From positions 1 through 64,000 of the forward strand of contig JAEZFK010000068.1 of NCBI GenBank assembly GCA_023437715.1: a DNA stretch of 64,000 bases, written 5' to 3'. The position numbers and the translations under genes were made by a program. Each line of letters opens with the position of its first letter. Position 1 is the stretch's first letter. Under the pieces are notes generated by a model that worked only from the letters and a program-made list of their open reading frames with translations, had not been told where the DNA came from and searched no databases. The DNA comes from Bacillota bacterium. GTDB taxonomy: Bacteria > Bacillota > Clostridia > Lachnospirales > Lachnospiraceae. Below, one piece after another: positions 1 through 8,881 of this stretch.

Positions 1-128
1 CTCCTGTTAAGTAGTCAAGCTACAGGGAAAAATCAAAAGTCCACAGTATCTGAATGTATTATAACCACGATATTAAAAAGAAAGGAAGTTATGGTGTTTT
101 GCTTCTAAAAACATCATACAAGGAGAAC

Positions 129-1943
129 ATGAAATATATGTCCTTTCGAATGAAGCTGACGCTGGTATTTATTGTCACAGCCGTGATCGAAGGCGCTATC
201 ATAGGCAGTCTTTCCTTTTCCCACAGCAAGGATATGGTGGTGAGGAACAAGAAGCAGGAAATGTCCGATACCATTAACCGCATTGACGTCAATATCAATG
301 TGAAGGTCCGCTATATTATGGAGATTCTGGACAATGCGGCGGCCAGCCAGCTGGTGAGGGCAGCCTGCATCCCGGGCTGGGACGCAGGAGAAGAAGGGGT
401 GAGGCGCACTTATCTGGAAGACTACTGCAAAAGCCTTGTCCGGTCTGTGGGGGAACAGATGGACATTTCCATCATCACCAGGTCCAGGATTATGTATACA
501 ACGGCTGCGGGGGAAACAGGATCAAAGGAAGTTTCTGAAAAGGTGTTAAGCAATTATTTTGAAGCTATGGGGGACAGGGAGAACAAGGCCGTGTGGGCCG
601 GGATCATGCCCAAGCTGTTTTCCCCTTCGGAGGAAGAGGGACAGGCGGTTACGGTGGTCAGGGCAATCCAGGATGAGAACCAGGGAAAGGTCCTGGGCAT
701 GGTGGTCATAGAGCTGGACCCGGATATGTTCAGCAATCTGCTTTTGGGAAACCAGGGGCTGTTCCAGTACCAGTATTTATTTATTGCGGATCAGAAAGGG
801 CAGGTGATCTGCAGCAATCCCAAGGTGAACAATGGATGGCAGGAAGAGATTAACGAAAGGTTTGACCGGGGAATCCGCCGCTTTCAGCTGACCTGGAAAG
901 GAAAAGAATATTACGTCTGCGGCCAGTATAACGGCATTACCGGCTGGAAGTCCTATTCCGTCATACCTGTTTCCGGGCTTTTTCCTCAGGCAGAAGATTT
1001 ATACAACGCCATCTGGCTGGTGGGCATCGTAAGCACCATAGGTATTGCCGCGGTTATCGCCTTTCTTGTCTACGCCATGGCAAGGCCCATCAAAAGGCTT
1101 TCAAGGGCAATGGGGCAGGTTCAGAAAGGGGATTTTGCCGTCCGCGTCCCCAATAGGAGAAAGGACGAGATCGGAGAGCTGACGGAATCCTTTAATTACA
1201 TGCTGGATGAGATCAATACCCTGATCCGGCAGGTCTACCAGGAGAAGATCGCACAGAAAAATGCGGAGGTACAGGCGCTGCAGGCACAGATCAATCCCCA
1301 CTTTTTGTATAATACCCTGGATTCTGTCAACTGGATGCTCATCGACCGGGGAGAGATGGATATCAGCGACATTATTATTTCCCTGGGAAGCCTGATGCGC
1401 TACAGCATAGAGGATGAGCAGGCCTTTGTTCCCCTTGAGCGGGAAATGGAGTATGTGCTCTGCTATTTAAAATTGCAGAAGAACCGTCTGGAGGACAGGC
1501 TGGAATATGAGGTGGAGGCAGAAACGGGACTGGAAAGCTGGAAGGTTCCCAAGCTGATCTTACAACCGTTGGTGGAAAATGCCATAACCCACGGCATAGA
1601 GCCGGGAAAGAGAAAGGGAAAAATAAGGATAACGGCAGAGGATCATGGAGAAGAAATTCTCATCACTGTGGAGGATAACGGCCAGGGCATGACTCCGGAG
1701 CAGCTAAAGCATTTAAAGGAAGAGGTCCCTGACGGGGAAAGGGACGGCCGCACCGGGATCGGGGTCAGAAATGTGGACCGCCGCCTGCGGCTTCATTATG
1801 GGGATCAGTATGGACTGACCATTGAAAGCCGGTATGGAGAGGGAACGGCTGTCCGCTTCCTCATACCGAAAACACAGCTTTCTGTTGGCACAGGGAGACA
1901 GGGAAAGGAGAAGCAGGGGGATGAAACTGGTAATTGTGGATGA
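129..1943 (+). CDS. Sensor histidine kinase, YesM/LytS-like (two-component system)
   Basis: Membrane sensor kinase that should phosphorylate the response regulator encoded directly downstream. A first membrane segment (about residues 8-30) is followed by a large extracytoplasmic sensor region, a second membrane segment (about 292-317), a HAMP linker (RPIKRL to FNYMLDE), the His_kinase box INPHFLYNTLD with the phospho-accepting His near residue 391, and a HATPase with ENAITHG and DNGQGM. This order is typical of the YesM family that senses extracellular sugars or oligosaccharides. The start at 129 follows AAGGAG; an in-frame start at 54 lacks a ribosome site. The 3' end overlaps the regulator gene by 23 bases. 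The ligand cannot be told from sequence. Confidence 0.9.
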   Translation: MKYMSFRMKLTLVFIVTAVIEGAIIGSLSFSHSKDMVVRNKKQEMSDTINRIDVNINVKVRYIMEILDNAAASQLVRAACIPGWDAGEEGVRRTYLEDYCKSLVRSVGEQMDISIITRSRIMYTTAAGETGSKEVSEKVLSNYFEAMGDRENKAVWAGIMPKLFSPSEEEGQAVTVVRAIQDENQGKVLGMVVIELDPDMFSNLLLGNQGLFQYQYLFIADQKGQVICSNPKVNNGWQEEINERFDRGIRRFQLTWKGKEYYVCGQYNGITGWKSYSVIPVSGLFPQAEDLYNAIWLVGIVSTIGIAAVIAFLVYAMARPIKRLSRAMGQVQKGDFAVRVPNRRKDEIGELTESFNYMLDEINTLIRQVYQEKIAQKNAEVQALQAQINPHFLYNTLDSVNWMLIDRGEMDISDIIISLGSLMRYSIEDEQAFVPLEREMEYVLCYLKLQKNRLEDRLEYEVEAETGLESWKVPKLILQPLVENAITHGIEPGKRKGKIRITAEDHGEEILITVEDNGQGMTPEQLKHLKEEVPDGERDGRTGIGVRNVDRRLRLHYGDQYGLTIESRYGEGTAVRFLIPKTQLSVGTGRQGKEKQGDETGNCG

Positions 1944-2646
1944 TGAGCCGAAGATCAGAAACGGTCTTTTAAAGCTGTTAAATGCCCAGGAGGGCTGGGA
2001 GGTGGCCGGGGCCTTTGAGGATGTACCGTCTGCTCTCAAGGCCCTTTATGAGCTGAAGGCCGATGTGATTGTTACGGATATTAAGATACCGGAGGTGTCC
2101 GGCCTGGACATGATCCGCCGGATCAGGGAACGGAATTTAAAGATTCCCATTGTTATCTTAAGCGGCTACAGCAATTTTTCTTACGCCCAGAAGGCCATTG
2201 AGCTGGGGGTCACAAGATATCTTTTAAAGCCCACCAATCCCAGGGAGTTAATCGCCGTGCTTAAGGAGCTGGAAAAGGATATGGAAATCCAGACGGAGAG
2301 CCCGCGGCCGGAGCCGGAAAATGAGGTGGGGAATTTGCTGGTGGTGAAGGCCATCCGGTATATAGAGGTCCATTACGGGGGGAGGATCACCTTAGGGGAG
2401 ATGGCGGAGGAGCTCCATCTTTCTCCCAATTATCTCTGCGAGCTTTTTAAACGGCACACAGGAAAAAATCTCATGGAGTATGTGACCGAATACCGGATGA
2501 GCCGGGCAAAGGAGTATTTAAACCATATTGAATATAAGGTGTCCGATGTGGCTGAAATGGTGGGGTATAAGGAGGCTAAATATTTCAGCAGTGCATTCAA
2601 AAAGGCTTATGGCATGACCCCTATGGAATATAGGAATAAGCGGTAG
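1921..2646 (+). CDS. AraC-type response regulator, YesN-like
   Basis: DNA-binding response regulator, 241 residues. The N-terminal receiver domain has the acidic pair DD (7-8), phospho-acceptor Asp near residue 53 (VIVTDIKIPE) and the conserved Lys in YLLKPTNP. The C-terminal half (about 135-241) is an AraC double helix-turn-helix ending in YGMTPMEYR. The receiver and output domains are joined by only a short linker, so the protein is shorter than Bacillus YesN-type regulators. Start at 1921 follows a purine-rich AGGAGAAGCAGGGGG; it lies inside the kinase gene, which suggests translational coupling. Targets are probably an ABC sugar-transport operon outside the window. Confidence 0.9.
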   Translation: MKLVIVDDEPKIRNGLLKLLNAQEGWEVAGAFEDVPSALKALYELKADVIVTDIKIPEVSGLDMIRRIRERNLKIPIVILSGYSNFSYAQKAIELGVTRYLLKPTNPRELIAVLKELEKDMEIQTESPRPEPENEVGNLLVVKAIRYIEVHYGGRITLGEMAEELHLSPNYLCELFKRHTGKNLMEYVTEYRMSRAKEYLNHIEYKVSDVAEMVGYKEAKYFSSAFKKAYGMTPMEYRNKR

Positions 2647-2671
2647 ATTCCAAAGGCCGGTGAGATAAGAT

Positions 2672-2722
2672 AACAAACCATGATGCGGCTATTGCAAACG
2701 GCATCACAGTTTGTTATTATTT
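2672..2722 (+). terminator. Possible terminator after the two-component system
   Basis: Interrupted stem-loop: AACAAAC at 2672 pairs with GTTTGTT at 2709-2715 and GATGC with GCATC. It is followed only by ATTATTT, so termination is plausible rather than certain. Confidence 0.4.
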
Positions 2723-2780
2723 AAAATGAAACAACAGGTAAAGGAAGTGCAGCTGATATAGCATCGGAGGTGTTATCATT

Positions 2781-3206
2781 ATGGGTGATGAACTGAAAAT
2801 AAAAATGTACACATTAACGCTGGACTGCAAAGACCCGCATGAATTAGCAAAATTCTATGGGGCGTTGCTCCAATGGGAAATACCGTTTTATGATGAAGAA
2901 TACGCATGTGTTGGCGCCCCGGGAACAAATCAGGGAGCATATCCCGGTATAATGTTTCAAAGAAATCCTGAATATAAGCCTCCTGTGTGGCCGTCAGAGC
3001 CTGATTCTCAACAGCAAATGGCCCATATGGACTTTGCCGTTAATGATTTGGAAAAAGCGGTTCAATATGCAGTCCATTGTGGAGCGACAATTGCAGATGA
3101 GCAATTTTCTGACAGTTGGAGAGTTATGTTTGACCCGGCGGGGCATCCTTTTTGCTTATGTCAAATGACATCAATTTTCGAAAGTGCCCATTTTGCGTTA
3201 TTATAG
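2781..3206 (+). CDS. VOC (glyoxalase/bleomycin-resistance fold) protein
   Basis: Small cytoplasmic protein of 141 residues with the two-module VOC pattern: LTLDCKDPHELAKFYGALL at the N-terminus and HMDFAVNDLEKAVQYAVHCGA in the second half, then a beta-strand ending DPAGHPFCLCQ. VOC proteins include lyases, dioxygenases and drug-binding proteins; the substrate is not recognisable here. Start follows GGAGGTGTTATCATT. The gene stands alone between stem-loops on both sides and looks more AT-rich than the flanking operons, which may mean it was acquired separately. Confidence 0.8.
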   Translation: MGDELKIKMYTLTLDCKDPHELAKFYGALLQWEIPFYDEEYACVGAPGTNQGAYPGIMFQRNPEYKPPVWPSEPDSQQQMAHMDFAVNDLEKAVQYAVHCGATIADEQFSDSWRVMFDPAGHPFCLCQMTSIFESAHFALL

Positions 3207-3292
3207 AAAATTGCGAAGCTGAATAGTATAAGTATTTTCTGCGTTCGCCTTAGATACAATAGACGTAATCGTTTGATTAACGCCGCAATGCA

Positions 3293-3322
3293 AAAACGGT
3301 GAGGATTTTTCCTCGCCGTTTT
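3293..3322 (+). terminator. Terminator after the VOC gene
   Basis: Twelve-base arms AAAACGGTGAGG and CCTCGCCGTTTT with one mismatch around a six-base ATTTTT loop. T-rich on both sides, so it could work in both directions. Confidence 0.65.
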
Positions 3323-3362
3323 ATATTTTGCCGTGTCACCGTCCAATATGGTGGATACCTTT

Positions 3363-3403
3363 AAAAGACAGGAGAAATGACGAAAAAACATCTCCTGTCT
3401 TTT
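3363..3403 (+). terminator. Second stem-loop in the VOC-BMP gap
   Basis: Perfect 13-base arms AAAAGACAGGAGA and TCTCCTGTCTTTT enclose a 15-base loop, followed by GATTGTTT. It could be a back-up terminator or the attenuating part of a leader for the nucleoside transporter. I see no purine-riboswitch core next to it. Confidence 0.55.
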
Positions 3404-3591
3404 GATTGTTTAGACATAATGACAAAAAACATAATATTTTGGTGTAAATAGTAATCTGATAGAATTGTATCAATTGCCGGGGAATGATAATCTATTATTA
3501 CAAACACTTCACAAACGTCTGTCAATCATCAAAGACATGGAAAGCTGTCAGATATTCACACGGACGAAACAAAAAAAGGAGGAAACCTATT
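3404..3591 (+). other. Leader region of the nucleoside transport operon
   Basis: AT-rich 188-base stretch between the last stem-loop and the BMP gene. A weak promoter-like pair is possible (ATGACA near 3418, TGTAAA about 18 bases later), but nothing close to consensus. No coding sequence with a ribosome site is visible. Confidence 0.3.
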
Positions 3592-4671
3592 ATGAAGAAA
3601 CGATTTGGCGCCTTATTCCTTGCGGCGGCCGTAGCATCAACGCTGGTACTGGGAGGCTGCGGTTCGGGAAAAGCACCGGAAACAAAAGCATCGGAACAGG
3701 GGGCAGCGGCAGAGACGAAAGCGCCGGAAGAGGCGGCTAAAACAGGGGGAAAGAGCGGAGCGGAGTATAAGATTGTCTTAATCCTGCCGGGCCCCATCAA
3801 CGACCAGAGCTGGAACGCCACAAACTACGCGGGATTGGTGGCGTGCAACGAAAAGCTGGGCACCAATATGGAATACGTGGAAAACGTACAGGCATCCGAC
3901 TATGAGTCCACTTTCCGGGAATATGCGGAGAGGGGATACAACCTCATTATGGCGGCAGGCTCCCAGTTTGACGAGGCGGTGGCAGCGGTGGCCCCTAACT
4001 ATAAGGATACCACTTTCTGCGTGGTAAACGGCTCCAAGAGCGACGGTGACAATGTAGCGCCCATTTTCCCGAAGGAATATGAAGCCAGCTATATCGCTTC
4101 CATTATCGCAGGAAATGTGACAAAGAACGGCAATTTTGCCACCATCGGCGGTTTCCCCAATGAGCCCATGGAGCACTTAATGGATGTATATGAGAAGAAT
4201 TCTGTAAAGATCGCGGAAAGCCGGGGCATTTCCGGTGCAAAGGCTACAAGGGCTTATGCAAACAGCTGGAGCGACGTGGCCCTTGGAAAGCAGATGGCGG
4301 AGCAGATGATTGACAATGGAGCGGACACCCTGTTCGTATATGCCAATGAAGTAGGCCTGGGAAGCATTGAGGCTGCAAAGGCAAAGGGCGTGAAGTTCAT
4401 CGGCTTTTCCAGCGACCAGACCACCATTGATCCCAATACGGTTGTGGCTTCTGTAAACTTTGATTTTAAGAATTTCTATACCTGGGCTTTAGGCCTTTAT
4501 ATGGACGGAAAGCTTTCCGGCAACATGGTCCATGAGGCAGGAATCAGCGAAGATATCTTTGTTCCGGTTTATACGGATAACATTTCCCAGGAGATCAAGG
4601 ATGCAGTGGATCAGGGAATCAAGGATTTTAAGGACGGAAAAGTAGACTTACAGTCAATGTTTGAGAAGTAG
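3592..4671 (+). CDS. BMP-family (PnrA-like) nucleoside-binding lipoprotein
   Basis: Extracellular substrate-binding lipoprotein of an ABC importer. The signal peptide MKKRFGALFLAAAVASTLVLGGC ends in a lipobox (LGGC, Cys near 23), followed by a charged linker and a BMP domain beginning YKIVLILPGPINDQSWN. Typical BMP elements are visible: the YxSTFREYAERGYNLIMAAGSQFD block and a late YTDNISQEIKDAV segment. Family members such as PnrA and Med bind purine nucleosides. The start at 3592 follows AAAGGAGG; longer in-frame starts upstream lack a ribosome site and would bury the signal peptide. First gene of a four-gene transporter operon. Confidence 0.9.
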   Translation: MKKRFGALFLAAAVASTLVLGGCGSGKAPETKASEQGAAAETKAPEEAAKTGGKSGAEYKIVLILPGPINDQSWNATNYAGLVACNEKLGTNMEYVENVQASDYESTFREYAERGYNLIMAAGSQFDEAVAAVAPNYKDTTFCVVNGSKSDGDNVAPIFPKEYEASYIASIIAGNVTKNGNFATIGGFPNEPMEHLMDVYEKNSVKIAESRGISGAKATRAYANSWSDVALGKQMAEQMIDNGADTLFVYANEVGLGSIEAAKAKGVKFIGFSSDQTTIDPNTVVASVNFDFKNFYTWALGLYMDGKLSGNMVHEAGISEDIFVPVYTDNISQEIKDAVDQGIKDFKDGKVDLQSMFEK

Positions 4672-4709
4672 GGAAACAAAAGGAGGGTATTTCCAAAAGG
4701 AGGGGCTTT

Positions 4710-6236
4710 GTGGATACGCCATTTTTTGAATTAAAAGATGTATCGAAATATTTTGCCAGAGTGGTGGCAAACAAGGACATTTCCTTTTCCATAGAGAGGG
4801 GCCAGGTGCTGGCCCTTTTAGGAGAAAACGGAGCGGGAAAGAGCACGGTCATGAAGATTCTTTACGGCCTTTACAAGGCGGATGAAGGGCAGATTTTTAA
4901 GGATGGGAAAGAAGTGAAGATCACTTCCCCAAAGGATGCCATGGCTCTTGGAATCTCCATGATCCAGCAGCACTTTTCCCTGGTGCCGGCTCACACGGTC
5001 ACGGAAAATATTATTCTGGGCAATGTGAAAGGTGTCATTGATTACGAGAAATGCAGGAGAGAAGTGGAGGAGCTGGCGGCCCGGTACGGCTTTGAAATCC
5101 CGGTGGAGGCGAAGGTGGGAGATCTGGCGGTAGGCGTCCAGCAGAAGGTGGAGATTTTAAAGGCCCTGTACTTAAAAACAAGTTTACTCATCATGGATGA
5201 GCCTACGGCAGTGCTGACCCCTCAGGAAGCGGACACGCTTATGGCCTTTGTAAAGGAGTATACGGCCGGAGGAAATTCCGTGATCTTCATCACCCATAAG
5301 ATGAAAGAGGTCATGGAGGTGGCGGACCGGATCATTGTCATGAGAAACGGCCGTCTTACAGGGAATCTGGCGGCCAAGGATACGGATGAGTTAGAGCTTG
5401 CAAGGCTGATGATGGGAAAGGAAATGGCTGCTCCCAAACGGCAGCAGTCAGAGGCAAAAGGGGAGAGAAAGGTCTGCCTGGAGCTGTCGGGCGTCACTGT
5501 TCAGGAAAAAGGCCATATGCCCCTCTTAAGCGACTTATCCTTTCAGATCATGGAAGGGGAAATCTTCGGCGTGGCCGGAGTCAGCGGAAACGGCCAGGAG
5601 GAGCTGTGCGAGGTCATCTGCGGGGCTCTTCCCATCACCTCGGGAAAGGTGTTTCTAAACGGGACGGACATTACAGACGCTTCCGTAAGGGAACGCATAG
5701 GACTGGGAATCGGATACGTTCCTGTGGACCGTTACCGGGATGCCATGGTGGGAGAGATGACTCTGGCTGAAAATATGATGCTAAAGACCAGCTTTGATAA
5801 AAAGTGGACGGTCCATGGATTTTTAAACAGGAAAAAGCTGCAAAAGGAAACTCAGAAGGCCATTGAAGAATTTGATATTAAGGCTCCAGGGCCAGATGCC
5901 CAGATTAAGGGGCTGTCGGGAGGCAACCAGCAAAAGGTCATCCTTGCCAGGGAAGTGGGCAACGCGGGCAAGGTGCTGGTCATGGACCAGCCTACAAGAG
6001 GCCTGGATTTAGGAGCCATCAACAACATTCACAACAATATCCTGGCGGAGCGGAAAAACGGGAAAGGAATTCTTCTGGTTTCCACGGAACTGTCGGAAAT
6101 ATTCCAGCTCTGCGACAGGATCGCCGTGATTTATAAAGGTTCTTTCATGGGGATTTTTGACCACGGCCAGCTGACTACAGAGCGGATCGGTCTTTTAATG
6201 GCCGGATACAAAGAGGAAAGGAGGCAGGAGGCATGA
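4710..6236 (+). CDS. Nucleoside ABC transporter, ATPase with two nucleotide-binding domains
   Basis: Energy-coupling subunit, 508 residues, with two ABC domains as in NupA/NupO and sugar-type ATPases. The first domain has Walker A GENGAGKST (about 36-44) and Walker B LLIMDEPTA. The second has the signature LSGGNQQKVILAREV and Walker B VLVMDQPTRG; its P-loop (GVSGNGQEE) is degenerate, as is usual in this family. Starts with GTG after AAAAGGAGGGGCTTT and overlaps the next gene by ATGA. It should pair with the two following permeases and the preceding BMP lipoprotein. Confidence 0.92.
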   Translation: MDTPFFELKDVSKYFARVVANKDISFSIERGQVLALLGENGAGKSTVMKILYGLYKADEGQIFKDGKEVKITSPKDAMALGISMIQQHFSLVPAHTVTENIILGNVKGVIDYEKCRREVEELAARYGFEIPVEAKVGDLAVGVQQKVEILKALYLKTSLLIMDEPTAVLTPQEADTLMAFVKEYTAGGNSVIFITHKMKEVMEVADRIIVMRNGRLTGNLAAKDTDELELARLMMGKEMAAPKRQQSEAKGERKVCLELSGVTVQEKGHMPLLSDLSFQIMEGEIFGVAGVSGNGQEELCEVICGALPITSGKVFLNGTDITDASVRERIGLGIGYVPVDRYRDAMVGEMTLAENMMLKTSFDKKWTVHGFLNRKKLQKETQKAIEEFDIKAPGPDAQIKGLSGGNQQKVILAREVGNAGKVLVMDQPTRGLDLGAINNIHNNILAERKNGKGILLVSTELSEIFQLCDRIAVIYKGSFMGIFDHGQLTTERIGLLMAGYKEERRQEA

Positions 6237-7297
6237 ATGCAAAAGTCAGGGATATGATCGTTACAAATGCCGCTGCCATTATTGCCGGCCTGTTCTTAAG
6301 CGGCCTTATGCTTTTGCTGCTGCATATTGATCCTATAGAAGTGTTTCTTTATTCCGCCAGGGTCATGTTTACGGATAAGTATACCATGGGAGAGGTGTTT
6401 TTAAAGGCAACGCCCCTCATGTTTACGGCTCTGGCCTTTGCCTTTACCTATAAGGCCAATTTATTTAACATCGGTGCCCAGGGTCAGTTTTACATGGGCT
6501 CCATTGCAGCCATTGCCCTTTCCCTGCAGCTGGACGGAAAGGTGCCCGGGGCCCTGCTGCTGATTCTTGTCTGCCTGACCTCGGCTCTTGCAGGAGGCCT
6601 TATGGGAGCTCTCATCGGGTTTTTAAAGGCCAGGTATAAGGCCAATGAATTTCTGGTGAGCATGATGTCCACCTATGTGGCTCTTGCAATCATGAATTAT
6701 CTGCTCCGAACCTTTTTAAAGGAATCAAAGGGAGAATATCCTCAGACAGACGCCTTAACAATGGCCGCATGGCTTCCTACCATTGTAAAAGGAACCAGGC
6801 TTCATGTGGGCTTTCTGCTGGCGGTTCTGGTGGCTGTGGGAATCTGGGTGCTGCTTTATAAGACGCCTCTGGGCTACCGGATCCGTGCGGTGGGAAGCAA
6901 CGCTTCTGCGGCCCGGATGTCGGGAATTAATTCCAACAGGCTTTTTGTGACCGCATTTTTTATCAGCGGAGGGCTGGCCGGCATGGCCGGATTTACGGAG
7001 GTAAACGGAGTGCAGCATATGCTCATCCAGGATTTTAACAGCGGAGTGGGGTCTGCAGGGCTTGGAATTGCCATTTTGGCAAATGCCAATCCCATTGGAA
7101 TCATTTTCGCTTCCTTTCTCTTCGGAGCCCTTGGGGTCATGGGCAATTTAATGGGGCGCATGCCCGGAGTCAACGTTCCTGCCAGCGTTGTGGATCTGAT
7201 GCAGGGATTTGTCATGCTTTTCGTTATCATTTCCTATTTTTATAGAAGTTATCTGGAAAACAGGAGAGAAAAACGGAAGCTGCAGAAAGGAGTGTGA
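6233..7297 (+). CDS. Nucleoside ABC transporter permease 1
   Basis: Integral membrane permease of the BPD_transp_2 type (354 residues, about 8-10 hydrophobic segments). Family features include ATPLMFTALAFAFTYKANLFNIGAQGQFYMG near residues 60-90 and the coupling segment YRIRAVGSNASAARMSGIN. It is the longer of the two permeases, as in NupB-NupC and YufP-YufQ pairs. Start overlaps the ATPase stop (ATGA), so translation is coupled. Expected to form a heterodimer with the next gene product. Confidence 0.9.
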   Translation: MNAKVRDMIVTNAAAIIAGLFLSGLMLLLLHIDPIEVFLYSARVMFTDKYTMGEVFLKATPLMFTALAFAFTYKANLFNIGAQGQFYMGSIAAIALSLQLDGKVPGALLLILVCLTSALAGGLMGALIGFLKARYKANEFLVSMMSTYVALAIMNYLLRTFLKESKGEYPQTDALTMAAWLPTIVKGTRLHVGFLLAVLVAVGIWVLLYKTPLGYRIRAVGSNASAARMSGINSNRLFVTAFFISGGLAGMAGFTEVNGVQHMLIQDFNSGVGSAGLGIAILANANPIGIIFASFLFGALGVMGNLMGRMPGVNVPASVVDLMQGFVMLFVIISYFYRSYLENRREKRKLQKGV

Positions 7298-7305
7298 CAC
7301 CTGTT

Positions 7306-8223
7306 ATGATCGAAAGCTTATTAAAACGGGCACTGATGATGAGCACGCCTTTGCTTTTCGGCTCCATTGCGGAGGTGATCGCGGAGCGGTCCGGCATGAT
7401 GGTGACTGCCATTGAAGGCATTTTTCTCATGGGGGCCTGGGGCGGATTTGTGGGTACTTATCTGACGGGAAGCGCATTCATCGGCATTCTTGCAGCCATC
7501 CTGTCGGGCCTTGCGGCGGCGGCCGTATACGGGGTTGTGTGCATTTACTTAAAGCAGCACCAGGTGGTGACAGGCACGGCCATCAACGTGCTGGCGGCGG
7601 GAATCTGCACCTATCTTCAGCGGGTGCTGTTCGGAGTCCCCACCACACCCTTAAAAATCAGCCCTTTGCCGGAGCTTCCTATTCCATTTTTGAGCAAAAT
7701 TCCCTTTATCGGGCCAATCGTGTTCCAGCAGAACATCCTCACCTATGTGGTGTACTTAATCATTCCGGCTTCTTACTTTCTTCTGTTTAAGACCTCCTGG
7801 GGTCTTATGATCCGGTCTACGGGGGAAAATCCCGAGGCGACGGATGTGGCGGGAATCAGCGTGAACAGGGTCCGTTTTCTGACCGTGCTTCTGGCTGGCA
7901 TGATGGGCGGCGTTGCAGGGGCCTTTTATTCTGTGGGATATTTGGGAATGTTCACCACAAATATCATCGGCGGACGGGGATGGATCGCATTTGCCATCTG
8001 CTTTTTAGGCAACTGGAACCCAAAGGGCGCATTTGCGGGCACAATCATCTTCGGACTGACGGAGGCGGTGGCCATTTACATGCAGTCTGTGGGAGGGGGA
8101 GGCTATTTTCCCAACGAGCTGTTTATCGCCCTGCCTTACATCCTCACCATTGTGCTGACGGTTTCCAGAAAGAACTTCGCTGTTCCGGCAAAGCTGGGCG
8201 TTGCATACAGAAAAGAAAACTGA
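7306..8223 (+). CDS. Nucleoside ABC transporter permease 2
   Basis: Second BPD_transp_2 permease, 305 residues from this start. Conserved elements: TPLLFGSIAEVIAERSGMMVTAIEG near the N-terminus and the coupling segment MIRSTGENPEATDVAGISVNRVR. I chose ATG 7306 because AAAGGAG (7286-7292) ends only one base before the alternative GTG at 7294; the 13-base gap to 7306 is long but workable. Last gene of the operon, followed by a strong terminator. Confidence 0.88.
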   Translation: MIESLLKRALMMSTPLLFGSIAEVIAERSGMMVTAIEGIFLMGAWGGFVGTYLTGSAFIGILAAILSGLAAAAVYGVVCIYLKQHQVVTGTAINVLAAGICTYLQRVLFGVPTTPLKISPLPELPIPFLSKIPFIGPIVFQQNILTYVVYLIIPASYFLLFKTSWGLMIRSTGENPEATDVAGISVNRVRFLTVLLAGMMGGVAGAFYSVGYLGMFTTNIIGGRGWIAFAICFLGNWNPKGAFAGTIIFGLTEAVAIYMQSVGGGGYFPNELFIALPYILTIVLTVSRKNFAVPAKLGVAYRKEN

Positions 8224-8236
8224 AAATAATCTATTT

Positions 8237-8275
8237 AAAAAAGGGCATCCTCTTGATAAAGAGGGTGTCCTTTTT
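8237..8275 (+). terminator. Terminator of the nucleoside transporter operon
   Basis: A-rich left arm AAAAAAGGGCATCCTCTT pairs with AAGAGGGTGTCCTTTTT around a very short loop, with G.U pairs and a T-run: an intrinsic terminator separating the transporter from the dcw cluster. Confidence 0.85.
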
Positions 8276-8336
8276 GGATGAAGCTGGAAGATACTGGAAA
8301 TAGCCAAATTAAGTTGAAATTTCTTCGAAAATCTCC

Positions 8337-8365
8337 TTGATATTTCCCTGTAAATGTACTAATAT
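8337..8365 (+). promoter_or_regulatory. Promoter of the dcw (mraZ) operon
   Basis: TTGATA (8337-8342) and TAATAT (8360-8365) are separated by exactly 17 bases, a near-consensus sigma-A promoter. The predicted transcription start (about 8372) falls directly before the MraZ boxes. Confidence 0.8.
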
Positions 8366-8373
8366 TAAAGTAC

Positions 8374-8420
8374 AAGTGGAGGAAAGTGGTACAAAGTGGT
8401 AGAAAATGGGGGGATAGTGG
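8374..8420 (+). promoter_or_regulatory. MraZ-box array (10-bp phased repeats)
   Basis: Five repeats at a 10-base period: AAGTGG at 8374, 8384 and 8394, AAATGG at 8404, TAGTGG at 8415 (one base out of phase). MraZ is known to bind several direct GTGG/TGGG-containing repeats upstream of its own gene, so this is very probably the autoregulatory site. It starts at the predicted +1, consistent with repression. Confidence 0.75.
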
Positions 8421-8455
8421 TTTGAATCTCTCCAATGTACAAGCAGGTGATTGAC

Positions 8456-8881
8456 ATGTTCATGGGCGAATACAATCATACGGTCGATGCGAAGGGACGG
8501 TTAATCGTCCCGTCAAAATTCAGAGAGCAGCTTGGGGAAGAGTTCGTCGTGACGAAGGGCTTGGATGGCTGTTTATTTGTGTATGACAATAATGAGTGGA
8601 CCGCCCTGGAAGAAAAATTGAAAAGCCTGCCGCTGACCAACACCAATGCCAGAAAGTTCTCAAGATTCTTTCTGGCGGGAGCTACTTCCTGTGAAGTGGA
8701 CAAACAGGGAAGAATCCTGCTTCCGGCAGTCTTAAGAGAGCATGCGGGCATCGACAAAGAAGCGGTGCTTGTAGGTGTAGGAAGCCGGATCGAAATCTGG
8801 AGCAGGGATGCATGGACAGCAGCAAATACCTATGATGATATGGAAGAAATCGCGGAAGCTATGGAAGGACTTGGAATATGA
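8456..8881 (+). CDS. mraZ: Transcriptional regulator MraZ
   Basis: DNA-binding regulator of the division/cell-wall operon, 141 residues, with two SpoVT/AbrB-like halves. The first begins MFMGEYNHTVDAKGRLIVPSK, and the second contains CEVDKQGRILLPAVLREHAGI. The repeated DxxGRxxxP motifs are the hallmark. Start 8456 has AGGTGA five bases upstream and gives the usual MFMGEYNH N-terminus; an in-frame ATG at 8435 has no ribosome site. First gene of the cluster; it overlaps rsmH by four bases. Confidence 0.96.
   Translation: MFMGEYNHTVDAKGRLIVPSKFREQLGEEFVVTKGLDGCLFVYDNNEWTALEEKLKSLPLTNTNARKFSRFFLAGATSCEVDKQGRILLPAVLREHAGIDKEAVLVGVGSRIEIWSRDAWTAANTYDDMEEIAEAMEGLGI

Noticed and set aside
3207..3591. 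Purine riboswitch before the nucleoside transporter
   Set aside because: Terminator-like stems are present but I could not find the conserved purine-aptamer core upstream of them.
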